From Nocardia higoensis (GTDB lineage: Bacteria > Actinomycetota > Actinomycetes > Mycobacteriales > Mycobacteriaceae), in NCBI RefSeq assembly GCF_015477835.1, contig NZ_JADLQN010000001.1, forward strand, positions 806,001 through 870,000: 64,000 nucleotides of DNA, read 5' to 3'. The notes beneath the pieces are model-generated. The model saw only the letters and a list, made by a program, of their open reading frames with translations. It searched no databases and was not told where the DNA came from. The stretch's first letter is position 1, and each line of letters starts with the position of its first letter. Both the position numbers and the translations under genes were made by a program. Below, piece after piece: positions 44,108-51,759 of the stretch.

Positions 44108-44872
44108 ATGATCATCGAATACATCCGATACCGGATATCGGAGCAGGACGCTGCCGAGTTCGAAGCCGCCTACGGGCGTGCCGCTCGATCGCTGGCGGCG
44201 GCGCCGCAATGCGTCGACTACGAGTTGTCGCGATGTGTCGACGAGCCCGAGTGCTACATCTTGCGGATCACCTGGACTTCGGCCGAGGATCACCTGAAGG
44301 GATTCCGCGGTGGAGAGCATTTCGCGGCGTTCTTCGCCGAGATCAAGCCGTATGTGCGCCAGATCGAGGAGATGCGGCACTACGAACGCACCGTGGTCCG
44401 GGGAACGGGTTCCTCGGTGCCCAGCATGTACGAATGGCTGGGCGGCACCGAGGCGTTGGAGCGGCTGACCGAAGTCTTCTACACGCATGTGCTGGCCGAC
44501 GACCTGCTCGGGACGCTGTTCGCCGGGATGGACCCCGACCATCCCCGATATGTGGCCATGTGGCTGGCCGAAGTGTTCGGCGGCCCCACGCGCTACACCG
44601 ATGAGCGCGGCGGCTACAACCACATGCTGGCTCACCATCTCGGCAAAGCCATCACCGAGCCCCAGCGCCGTCGTTGGGTGTCGCTGCTGTTGGACTCCGC
44701 CGACGAGGTCGGCCTGCCCGCCGACCCGGAGTTCCGTGCCGCGTTCATCGGCTACATCGAGTGGGGTACTCGGATCGCGTTGGCCAACTCGCAGCCCGAC
44801 GCCGAGCCGCCGTCGCAGCTCCCGACTCCACGCTGGGGTTGGGGCGTCGCCCCGCCGTACACCCCCTCCTGA
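44108..44872 (+). CDS. ABM domain fused to a group II truncated haemoglobin
   Basis: 254 residues. Residues 1-95 are an ABM ferredoxin-like domain (EYIRYRISEQDAAEFEAAYG, CYILRITWTSAEDHLKGF). Residues 105-235 are a 2-on-2 globin: YEWLGGTEALERLTEVFYTH with the B10 Tyr, NHMLAHHLGKAITEPQRRRW with the proximal His region and the G8 Trp of group II. The tail is Pro/Trp-rich. Such chimeras are known in actinomycetes; the globin may feed oxygen to, or sense redox state for, the monooxygenase domain. Confidence 0.88.
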   Translation: MIIEYIRYRISEQDAAEFEAAYGRAARSLAAAPQCVDYELSRCVDEPECYILRITWTSAEDHLKGFRGGEHFAAFFAEIKPYVRQIEEMRHYERTVVRGTGSSVPSMYEWLGGTEALERLTEVFYTHVLADDLLGTLFAGMDPDHPRYVAMWLAEVFGGPTRYTDERGGYNHMLAHHLGKAITEPQRRRWVSLLLDSADEVGLPADPEFRAAFIGYIEWGTRIALANSQPDAEPPSQLPTPRWGWGVAPPYTPS

Positions 44873-44917
44873 TCGAACGGGCAGCACGCCGGGTTGCCGG
44901 ACCGATGAGCAGGGCCT

Positions 44918-45201
44918 CGCGGGTCGGCTCGCCAGCTTCCGCCACTGCGCGGCCGGGTCGGGCACGAGGCGGCGTGCCGCCAGGTCCAGCAGGCCGCTGA
45001 CATGGCTGACCGTCGCGGCCACCTCCCCGTCGTCGGCGCGGGTCAGGGCCCCGCCGCGAGCACCTTCTCCACCGAGATACCCACGGCCCGGACGCACGCG
45101 AACCGGGAGTGGTCGGCGTACTGGTGATAGGCCGCTCCGGTGACATGGCCTTGCAGGTCCAGATCCGAGACCCGGACCTCGATGTGGTTGGTGAACGCCA
45201 T
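44918..45201 (-). pseudogene. Acyl-CoA thioesterase with an internal deletion
   Basis: From ATG 45201 the text MAFTNHIEVRVSDLDLQGHV, then YHQYADHSRFACVRAVG, is a hotdog thioesterase N-terminus, but it stops at 45043 after 52 residues. A second frame, starting exactly there, encodes TRADDGEVAATVSHVSGLLD and LAARRLVPDPAAQWRKLASR, the usual C-terminus of the same family. The middle 60-70 residues are missing. The gene is dead by deletion. Confidence 0.65.
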
Positions 45202-45243
45202 GGGGCGATCATGCCGGAAGCCACCGACACCAACAGTTTTCGA

Positions 45244-46743
45244 TCAGGGACGCGCGGGGTGCACCGTGTCGTAGAGGTCCTCTAGCCCGACGAGCAGTAC
45301 ATCAGAGTCTTGTTCGGCGCGCGTTCGGAGAGACTCGCTGAAGCCGGCTCCGCCGAAGCATGCGAGGTGGCAACTCGAAACGTCGACGCCGTTCGCGGAC
45401 AGCAGGTCTCGCGCCCGAGCCAGCCGCTCCAGATGATTCACGCCCATGGTCACACCCCATTTGGCTTCTCCCAGTAACGCGACCGAGGCTTTCCGGCCTC
45501 CGTTGCCCGGTTGTGTCACCGTCACATCGATCTGAATTCGGCTACGTTCTGCTGAATCCGTGATCGCCCCGCAGCCGACATCGCCGAGCGCCGCATCCGG
45601 GCCGAGGATGTCGATGCCCTCGCCGAGTATGAACTGCCGGCAGATCACCTCGAAGTGTGGGCCCACGACCTGGGCTGCGAAGCGCTCCCCGGAACGGGCC
45701 CACACCTGCTGGGCTTGGCCGCTCTCCAAACGAGGCCAAGACGGGCGCATGATGGCCTCATAGAAGGTGATCAGCGGCTCGGCGATGCGGTAGACCGATC
45801 TGCCCGCTCGGAATACATCCGGCTCTCGGACGAGTAGATGACAATCTTCGAGCACCGCGAGTGGATGGGAGATGTCCACCGATTTGCGTCCTATGTACCC
45901 CGCTATCCCCCCGCGTGTGTTATTCCCTTGCGCCACGGCGGCCAGGACGGAGTGGTACAGCGCGGTGTCCCGGATCTCGGCTTCCTCGGCCAGCAGATAC
46001 CGAGCCTCACGGAACAGTGGACTGAGCGGGGACAGGACAGTGCGACAGATCCAGGGATCGAAGTCGGCGGCAGACAGCGGCACGTCGTCAGCCAGGAATT
46101 GGCGGCGATAGGCGGGAGTTCCGCCGAGGACGGCATGCAGCCGCACTGCCAGTGCGGGGTCGTGCGCGACTCCCCAGAAATCGGCGGCCTCTCGGTATCC
46201 GAAAGGCCGGACCACAAGTTCCAGTTGGGCCCGTCCCCGCAACGGCGCATTGCCGGCGAGCAACCCGCCCATCACCGACATGGCCGACCCGCAGAGGAGC
46301 ATGCGCACGCCGCTCGGTTCGTGCTGATAGCGGTCGATTTCTCGTTGAATGAGGGAGGGCAGTTCGGGCACCGCCTTGACCAGGTAGGGGAACTCGTCGA
46401 TCACCATCAGGGTTGGCTTCTCGGCTCGGCTGTCGGCGCCGAGGCCGAAGACATAAGTGATGGCGTGGTCCCAGTTATCGAAGGCGATCGGCGCACCGGC
46501 GCCCGTGAACTCCGACAGCGCCGCTCCGAACTGCCGCAGCGACTCCGCCCCAGTTGCGGTGGTGGCACCGAAATAGAACCCACCGAGCCGTTCGACAAGG
46601 GCGCGAAGGAGATAGGTCTTCCCCATGCGTCGGCGCCCACTGATGATGCCCAGCTGCCCAATGCGCTCGGGTCGGGTCGCGAAGGCGACGAGGCCGTTCC
46701 ATTCCGCGACACGGCCGAAGAGATGCTCTGGTTTGGCGACCAC
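45244..46743 (-). CDS. Archaeal-type ATPase with DUF234/nuclease-like C-terminus
   Basis: 499 residues from GTG 46743, preceded by GGAAGG. Residues 1-230 are a STAND/AAA-like ATPase: GIISGRRRMGKTYLLRAL is the Walker A and PTLMVIDEFPYLVKAVPELP the Walker B; LLCGSAMSVMGGLLAG is the sensor region. Residues 240-340 are a winged helix (RGGIAGYIGRKSVDISHPLA). The C-terminal 130 residues (DSAERSRIQIDVTV, VALLGEAKWGVTM) have the DUF234 restriction-like D...ExK pattern. The role is unknown; DNA-linked or defence functions are suspected. Such genes spread horizontally. A short direct repeat precedes it. Confidence 0.8.
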   Translation of the reverse strand: MVAKPEHLFGRVAEWNGLVAFATRPERIGQLGIISGRRRMGKTYLLRALVERLGGFYFGATTATGAESLRQFGAALSEFTGAGAPIAFDNWDHAITYVFGLGADSRAEKPTLMVIDEFPYLVKAVPELPSLIQREIDRYQHEPSGVRMLLCGSAMSVMGGLLAGNAPLRGRAQLELVVRPFGYREAADFWGVAHDPALAVRLHAVLGGTPAYRRQFLADDVPLSAADFDPWICRTVLSPLSPLFREARYLLAEEAEIRDTALYHSVLAAVAQGNNTRGGIAGYIGRKSVDISHPLAVLEDCHLLVREPDVFRAGRSVYRIAEPLITFYEAIMRPSWPRLESGQAQQVWARSGERFAAQVVGPHFEVICRQFILGEGIDILGPDAALGDVGCGAITDSAERSRIQIDVTVTQPGNGGRKASVALLGEAKWGVTMGVNHLERLARARDLLSANGVDVSSCHLACFGGAGFSESLRTRAEQDSDVLLVGLEDLYDTVHPARP

Positions 46744-46763
46744 GGGACACCTTCCAAGAAGCT

Positions 46764-46789
46764 AGGATCGTACTTCTAAGGACTATACT
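46764..46789. repeat. Direct repeat before the ATPase gene
   Basis: AGGATCGTACT (46764-46774) and AGGACTATACT (46779-46789) agree at 8 of 11 bases and start 15 bp apart, about one and a half helical turns. They lie 20-46 bp upstream of the ATPase start in an A+T-rich patch unlike the surrounding DNA. They could be half-sites for a regulator, or the protein itself. Confidence 0.4.
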
Positions 46790-47077
46790 CCTAACTGTAG
46801 GTATGGCCTGCGGCAGCTGCCCGGCGAACGACGTCTACGCGCTGACGCGCTACGACGTCATCCGTGGTGCGCTGGGGGCAGGCGGCGACGCAGGTCATCG
46901 GGCCGATAAATCAGCGCACCGCGGAGAATTTCCCAATCGCCGGGGAGCTCTACCAGTGGCGCTCCACGGTGACCGCCGAGGATCTGACGCCGGGCTCGGT
47001 CGGCCGATCTGTGGTGGATGTCGAGGTCAGGACCCGAGGCAGCCGCCCCCTGGCAATGTCGATGACCGCGGCGCCGG
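46790..47077. other. Probable gene debris between ATPase and sigma factor
   Basis: No intact gene. On the plus strand near 46820, NDVYALTRYDVIRGAL resembles the N-terminal text of a cytochrome P450, and a second frame from 46864 is open through AGELYQWRSTVTAEDLTPGS without a recognisable fold. Neither has the rest of its domain. I treat the stretch as decayed sequence. Confidence 0.35.
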
Positions 47078-48019
47078 TCACCACGAATCGATCAGCGCGG
47101 GATCGTGTTCTCGGCGCCGCCACTGCTCGGTGAGGCGTCCGAGTCGCTCCTGGGCGGCGATGCCGCGCACACCTGCGATCTTCCCGCCCCGCATCTCCAG
47201 GATCACGACTCCCGCCACCCGGTCGTCGAGCCAGACGAGCACGGCCGGGCAGCCGTTCACCACGGCGGCATGAATCGACGGCGAGCCACCGGCGAGTCTG
47301 CGCTTGGCCGGTGTCGGCTTGAATCCGGCCCGCATCGCACGGGCGATGCGCTCCGGGGTAGGGAACCGGATCATCTTTCCGATGCGCCCGAACCCGGCGC
47401 CGTCGGAGATGCCGGTCGCGTCGTCGGTCAGCAGCGCGACCAGCCGCTCGGTGCGGCCCGACGATGCGGCCTCGACGAACGCCGCGGCGATGCGCCGCGC
47501 GGAGGCACGATCGTCATAGGTGTCGTTGCGAGCAGCGGTGATTCGACGCCGAGCGCGGTGCAGGTGTTGCTGACTTCCCGATTCGGTGATGCCGAGAATC
47601 TCCGCTATCTCGCCATGGCTGTAGGCGAAGGCTTCGCGCAACACATATACCGCCCGTTCCATCGGTGACAGTTGCTCCATGAAGGTCAGCACCGCCAGGG
47701 TCACCGATTCGCGCTGCTCGACGGTGTCGGCCGGGCCGAGCATAGGGTCACCGTCGAGCAGCGGTTCGGGCATCCAGGCGCCGACCGACCGTTCGTGCCG
47801 TGTCTTCGCCGAACGAAGCCGGTCGAGCGACAGGTTGGTGACGATTGTGGTCAGCCACGCCTCGGGCACCTCGACGCGCTCCCGGTCGGCGGCCTGCCAC
47901 CGCAGGAACGCGTCCTGTACCGCGTCCTCGGCATCGGCGGCCGAACCGAGCAGGCGGTAGGCGAGCGCGGCCAGCCGATGGCGGCTGGCCTCGAAACACG
48001 CCACGGCGGCAGTGTCCAT
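47078..48019 (-). CDS. ECF41-type RNA polymerase sigma factor (SigJ-like)
   Basis: 313 residues from ATG 48019; a GTG at 48025 is in frame. Region 2 is ALAYRLLGSAADAEDAVQDA followed by PEAWLTTIVTNLSLDRLRSA; region 4 is LSPMERAVYVLREAFAYSHG then EIAEILGITESGSQQHLHRA. After residue 170 comes a SnoaL-like domain with SDGAGFGRIGKMIRFPTPER, the position of the DGGGR motif of ECF41. In this family the C-terminal domain, not an anti-sigma factor, controls activity. It is the second gene after the oxidoreductase, separated by 10 bp, and a fitting promoter precedes that gene. Confidence 0.87.
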   Translation of the reverse strand: MDTAAVACFEASRHRLAALAYRLLGSAADAEDAVQDAFLRWQAADRERVEVPEAWLTTIVTNLSLDRLRSAKTRHERSVGAWMPEPLLDGDPMLGPADTVEQRESVTLAVLTFMEQLSPMERAVYVLREAFAYSHGEIAEILGITESGSQQHLHRARRRITAARNDTYDDRASARRIAAAFVEAASSGRTERLVALLTDDATGISDGAGFGRIGKMIRFPTPERIARAMRAGFKPTPAKRRLAGGSPSIHAAVVNGCPAVLVWLDDRVAGVVILEMRGGKIAGVRGIAAQERLGRLTEQWRRREHDPALIDSW

Positions 48020-48029
48020 GAGCACGACC

Positions 48030-49220
48030 CTATCCGGCGACCAGTTCGGTCGAGCGCGCCCGGCCGATGGCCGCGCGATACCGGTGGCTCGGCTTGCCGA
48101 AGGTCGGGTGGCTGATGGCCCAGCCGCTGGTCGCGATGATGGCCGCCTTGACTCGGGCTGCCGAGCGGCCGCAGAGAGCGCCGGGCTTCGAGCGGGCGTC
48201 GCCGTCGACCAGCTGGAAAATCGCGTCTTTGCGGCCGAGGCTGATGTGGTTGCCGAAGTAGCTCAGCGCGTTCGTCTTGATCGTGCGCCCGGTCCGATCC
48301 CCGATGATCGCGATTGTCGCTTGCAGACCGGTGAATCCCGCGGACGCGCAGGACATCGGCAACGGCCGGCCGTTGTCGCCGATGACGAAGGCGCTGTCAC
48401 CGGCCACGTAGACATCCGGATGGGACACCGACCGCATCTGACGGTCGACCTCGATCTGGCCGTTGGCCACCACCTCGAGCCCACCGGCCGCGGCGATCGA
48501 GGGAACGGCGAAGCCCGCGGCCCATACGGTCGCATCGGAGGCGAAAGCGGTGCCGTCGGCGGCGACAGCCGACGCCTGTTCCACCCGCTCGATGGCGGTG
48601 TGTTCGTGGACGGTGATGCCGAACCGGTCGAAGGCCCGCAGCAGGTGGCGGCGAGCTTTCGGGCCCAGCCAGCCGCCCAGCTCGCCGCTGGTGGCGAGGT
48701 CGACCCGAAGTCCTGGACGGGATTCGGCGATCTCGGTGGCGGTCTCGATCGCGGTCAGGTTGCCGCCGACCACCAGCACCTTTCCGCCCTCGTCCAGCTC
48801 GTCCAGGCGTGCGCGCAGGCGCAGCGCGGCGGGCCGGGCCGCCACGTGGAAAGCGTGCTCGTCGACGCCGGGAACGCCGTGGCCGGCGGCGGTGCTGCCC
48901 AGCGTGTAGAGCAGGGTGTCGTAGGCGAGCTCGTCGGTGCCCTCACCGTCGGCGACGGTGACCGTCCGGCGGTCGGGGTCGACGGCGAGCACCCGCGCCA
49001 GTCGCAGCCGGACGCCGGTGCCCGCGAACACCTCCGTCAGCGGCCGTCGCGGGAGATCCTGCCCGGCGGCGAGCTGATGCAGGCGCAGCCGCTCCACGAA
49101 ATCTGGCTCGGCGTTGACGACGGTGATCTCGAAGTCGTCGGAGTGCAGGTGACGGGCCAGGTATCCGGCGGAGAAGGCTCCGGCGTATCCGGCCCCGAGG
49201 ACGACGATGCGGTGCTGCAT
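48030..49220 (-). CDS. NAD(P)/FAD-dependent oxidoreductase, NDH-2-like
   Basis: 396 residues from ATG 49220, eight bases after AGGAG. The FAD site is RIVVLGAGYAGAFSAGYLAR, the NAD(P)H site KVLVVGGNLTAIETATEI, and HPDVYVAGDSAFVIGDNGRP is the C-terminal flavin motif. It resembles type II NADH dehydrogenases and related disulfide-reductase-fold enzymes, which pass electrons from NAD(P)H to a quinone or other acceptor. ECF41 sigma factors typically control a neighbouring oxidoreductase; here the sigma gene follows in the same operon, so this is the expected target. Confidence 0.85.
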   Translation of the reverse strand: MQHRIVVLGAGYAGAFSAGYLARHLHSDDFEITVVNAEPDFVERLRLHQLAAGQDLPRRPLTEVFAGTGVRLRLARVLAVDPDRRTVTVADGEGTDELAYDTLLYTLGSTAAGHGVPGVDEHAFHVAARPAALRLRARLDELDEGGKVLVVGGNLTAIETATEIAESRPGLRVDLATSGELGGWLGPKARRHLLRAFDRFGITVHEHTAIERVEQASAVAADGTAFASDATVWAAGFAVPSIAAAGGLEVVANGQIEVDRQMRSVSHPDVYVAGDSAFVIGDNGRPLPMSCASAGFTGLQATIAIIGDRTGRTIKTNALSYFGNHISLGRKDAIFQLVDGDARSKPGALCGRSAARVKAAIIATSGWAISHPTFGKPSHRYRAAIGRARSTELVAG

Positions 49221-49251
49221 GGTTGGCTCCTGTCTGTTCGCGTGCTCCTTG

Positions 49252-49278
49252 AACGAGACAGCCACCAGGTTCATGACA
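49252..49278 (-). promoter_or_regulatory. Candidate ECF41 promoter
   Basis: On the minus strand TGTCATG (49278-49272) and CGTT (49255-49252) are 16 bp apart. The published ECF41 consensus is TGTCACA and CGTC with about 16 bp between. It lies 31 bp upstream of the oxidoreductase start, in the correct direction, so the sigma factor would drive its own operon. Confidence 0.6.
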
Positions 49279-49354
49279 GCACCGGCAGTGATGTCGATCA
49301 CTGCCGCGGCGGGTGGCCCCGGCACCGGTGCGGCCGGTCGGCGGCGTTGCGGAG

Positions 49355-50251
49355 TCACTGCCGGTCGGATCCGAGCAGCTCGAACAGGCTGGAGAAGCCC
49401 TGATCACCGTGGCCGTCGGCAATGCGTTTGTCCATCAGATCGCGCACCTCGCGCATTCGCACCGCCTCCACGCCCAGGGATTCTCGGTGTTCGACGAGGT
49501 CGCCCATCAGCGCGGCCTGCACCGACAGCGGCCCGAGATCCGGCGGGTATGTGCGGTCGCGGACGGCTTCCCCGATGGCCGTCAGCAACGGCGGATAGCC
49601 GGTGAGGGAATCGGCGAAGCGGGCCGCGAATTCCACCACGTCGACCCCTTCCTCGCGCACCAACCGCAACGTGTGCAGGAAGCCGAGGAGGATTTCGTAC
49701 CCCATCGCCACCTGGGCCATGAACTCGACGGACGCCAGCCCGGCGTCGGCGCCGTAATAGGTGGGGGTGCCCAACTCCCGCAACGTTGCCTCGTGGGTGT
49801 CGAAGACGGTCCGGGATCCGCTGTAGGAGAACATCACATGGCCCGAACCCAGGTCCGGCGGATCCCCCATCACCCCGCCGTCCAGGTACTCGGCACCATG
49901 CTCGGTGGCCCACTGCTGGATCGCGCGTGCCCGGCTCGGAGAGCCGCTGGTGACGTTCACCAATGCCTTGCCCGATATGGCGTCACCGACGGTGGCGAGC
50001 ACGTCCTCGACCGCGTCGTAGTCCAGGACGCAGAGCACGACCAGCGGGCCGGCCGCGACCGCCGCCGCGGCTGTCTCGGTCGCTACGGCGCCGGCCTCGG
50101 CCAGCGGTGCGCTCTTGCTCCGCGTGCGGTTCCAGACCGTCGTGGGATGGCCGCGGTCCAGGAAGATCCGGGCGATCGCGGATCCCATGGCACCGAGGCC
50201 GAGCACGGTCACGGGAGTCGATGCGGGGTCGGACGTCGTTTCGATGATCAT
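49355..50251 (-). CDS. NAD(P)-dependent beta-hydroxyacid dehydrogenase/imine-reductase-like
   Basis: 298 residues from ATG 50251. The Rossmann site VTVLGLGAMGSAIARIFLDR with VWNRTRSKSAPL (Arg after the second strand, favouring NADP) is followed by the helical C-terminal domain of the 6-phosphogluconate/3-hydroxyisobutyrate dehydrogenase superfamily. The segment ALVNVTSGSPSRARAIQQWA with YLDGGVMGDPPDLGSG is close to actinobacterial imine reductases. It starts almost leaderless behind a MerR-type promoter. The substrate is unknown. Confidence 0.8.
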   Translation of the reverse strand: MIIETTSDPASTPVTVLGLGAMGSAIARIFLDRGHPTTVWNRTRSKSAPLAEAGAVATETAAAAVAAGPLVVLCVLDYDAVEDVLATVGDAISGKALVNVTSGSPSRARAIQQWATEHGAEYLDGGVMGDPPDLGSGHVMFSYSGSRTVFDTHEATLRELGTPTYYGADAGLASVEFMAQVAMGYEILLGFLHTLRLVREEGVDVVEFAARFADSLTGYPPLLTAIGEAVRDRTYPPDLGPLSVQAALMGDLVEHRESLGVEAVRMREVRDLMDKRIADGHGDQGFSSLFELLGSDRQ

Positions 50252-50259
50252 GGGAGTGG

Positions 50260-50290
50260 ACGGTAGAACCTCGAGTGAGCTCGAGGTCAA
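50260..50290 (-). promoter_or_regulatory. MerR-type promoter with 20-bp dyad
   Basis: On the minus strand TTGACC (50290-50285) and TACCGT (50265-50260) are 19 bp apart. Overlapping the -35 is ACCTCGAG-TGAG-CTCGAGGT (50268-50287), with perfect 8-bp arms. The start codon begins 8 bp after the -10, so the transcript is probably leaderless or nearly so. No MerR gene adjoins this promoter; the nearest are 54191-54580 and 37177-37962. Confidence 0.65.
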
Positions 50291-50300
50291 ACGCCGCGGT

Positions 50301-51662
50301 TCACCGGGATTCCCTGGCCGCGTGGAACTCTCGCGCGGCCTGCTCGTGGTCGACGATGCGGGCCGGATAGCCGTGCGTGGCGTCCGAGTCCAGCCGCCAG
50401 GGGGTGTGGATGTCACCACCCTGGACATGCGCGAGTTCGGGGATCCATCGGCGGACGTACGCACCGTCGGGGTCGTAGCGCTCGGCCTGCCGGAGCGGGT
50501 TGAGCACCCGGTTGGGTCTGGTGTCGGCTCCGGTGCCCGCCACCCACTGCCAGTTCAGTTGATTGTTGGCGATGTCGCCGTCGACCAGATGGTCGAGGAA
50601 GTGCTGCGCGCCCAGGCGCCAGTCCACATACAGGGTCTTGGTCAAGAAGCTCGCGGTGATCAGCCTGGCGCGGTTGTGCATCCACCCCTGGGCGGCGAGC
50701 TGGCGCATGCCCGCGTCGACGATCGGGTAGCCGGTGCGTCCCTCCCGCCACGCCGTCAGCAGTGCGTGGTCCTCGCGCCAGCGATCGTGGCGGGAGCGAT
50801 AGTCGCGGTGGGTGATCCAGGGGCGCACCGCCAACATCTGGTGGTGGAAGTCGCGCCAGGCCAGCTGGCGGACGAATGCGGCACCGCCGGGGGTCGACAG
50901 ATCGGATCGGTGCACCAATTCGGCGGCGGAGATACAGCCGAAATGCAGATACGGCGAAAGCCGCGAGGTCGCGTCGGCCGCGAGATCGTCGTTGCGGTCG
51001 GCGTAGGCGCCGATGCCGTCACCGAACCATTTCTCGGCGGTTCGCCGCCCGGCCGATTCGCCGCCGGTCGCCACCTCGGGTGCGGCGGTGCCGACGGTGA
51101 GGTCCGATGCCGCGGGCATCGGTTCGAGCCCGACTCCGCGGGGGAGCCGGAGGTGTTCCGGCGCGGCAAGGGGAGCGCGCGCCCGGATCTGCGACCAGCG
51201 GCGGTGGTACGGGGTGAAGACGGCGAAATGGTCCTTGCCGCCGCTGGGTACGACCCGTCCGGGCGCGACGACCGTGACGCTGCCCGAATGCACGCGTAGG
51301 CGACAATCCCGGCGCCCGAGTTCATCCCGCAGCCGATCCTCGCGGCGACGGCTGTAGCCGCTGACATCCTCGGCGATATGGACCTCGGCGACCGAATACC
51401 GCTCGACCAGGCGGCACACCTCCCGCACGGTGTCGCCGCGCCGCAGGACCAGTCGCCCGCCCGCGCGCCGCAATTCCTCGTCCAGGTCGGCCAGCGTCTC
51501 GGCCAGGAACGCCGCCTTGTTCGGCGTCAGGTAGCCGGTCGAGCGGATCGCCTCGTCTATGACGAATACCGGCAGCACCTCGGCCTCCCGCGCGGCGGCC
51601 GACAGCGCCGGATTGTCGCGCACCCGCAGGTCACGTGTGAACAGCGCCATCGCCACCGCCAT
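50301..51662 (-). CDS. phr: Deoxyribodipyrimidine photolyase
   Basis: 453 residues from ATG 51662. The N-terminal antenna domain begins AMALFTRDLRVRDNPALSAA. The FAD domain has RLSPYLHFGCISAAEL, WRDFHHQMLAVRPWI, GYPIVDAGMRQLAAQGWMHN and NNQLNWQWVAGTGADTRPNR, the class I CPD photolyase signatures. It repairs UV-made cyclobutane pyrimidine dimers using blue light. Its stop lies 50 bp upstream of the NAD(P) dehydrogenase, but a separate MerR-type promoter lies in that gap. Confidence 0.93.
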   Translation of the reverse strand: MAVAMALFTRDLRVRDNPALSAAAREAEVLPVFVIDEAIRSTGYLTPNKAAFLAETLADLDEELRRAGGRLVLRRGDTVREVCRLVERYSVAEVHIAEDVSGYSRRREDRLRDELGRRDCRLRVHSGSVTVVAPGRVVPSGGKDHFAVFTPYHRRWSQIRARAPLAAPEHLRLPRGVGLEPMPAASDLTVGTAAPEVATGGESAGRRTAEKWFGDGIGAYADRNDDLAADATSRLSPYLHFGCISAAELVHRSDLSTPGGAAFVRQLAWRDFHHQMLAVRPWITHRDYRSRHDRWREDHALLTAWREGRTGYPIVDAGMRQLAAQGWMHNRARLITASFLTKTLYVDWRLGAQHFLDHLVDGDIANNQLNWQWVAGTGADTRPNRVLNPLRQAERYDPDGAYVRRWIPELAHVQGGDIHTPWRLDSDATHGYPARIVDHEQAAREFHAARESR

Positions 51663-51759
51663 GCGCCACCAGCCTTCCGTCCGTGGTCGTCCCCGAATGT
51701 GGGCCCCAGCATCCCCTGTCGTCACGCAGATTGTCCGCAACCGAGCCGATCAGCAGAGC

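Noticed and set aside
46803..46870. Cytochrome P450 gene start
   Set aside because: A short P450-like string is present, but no heme, I-helix or K-helix motif follows in any frame.
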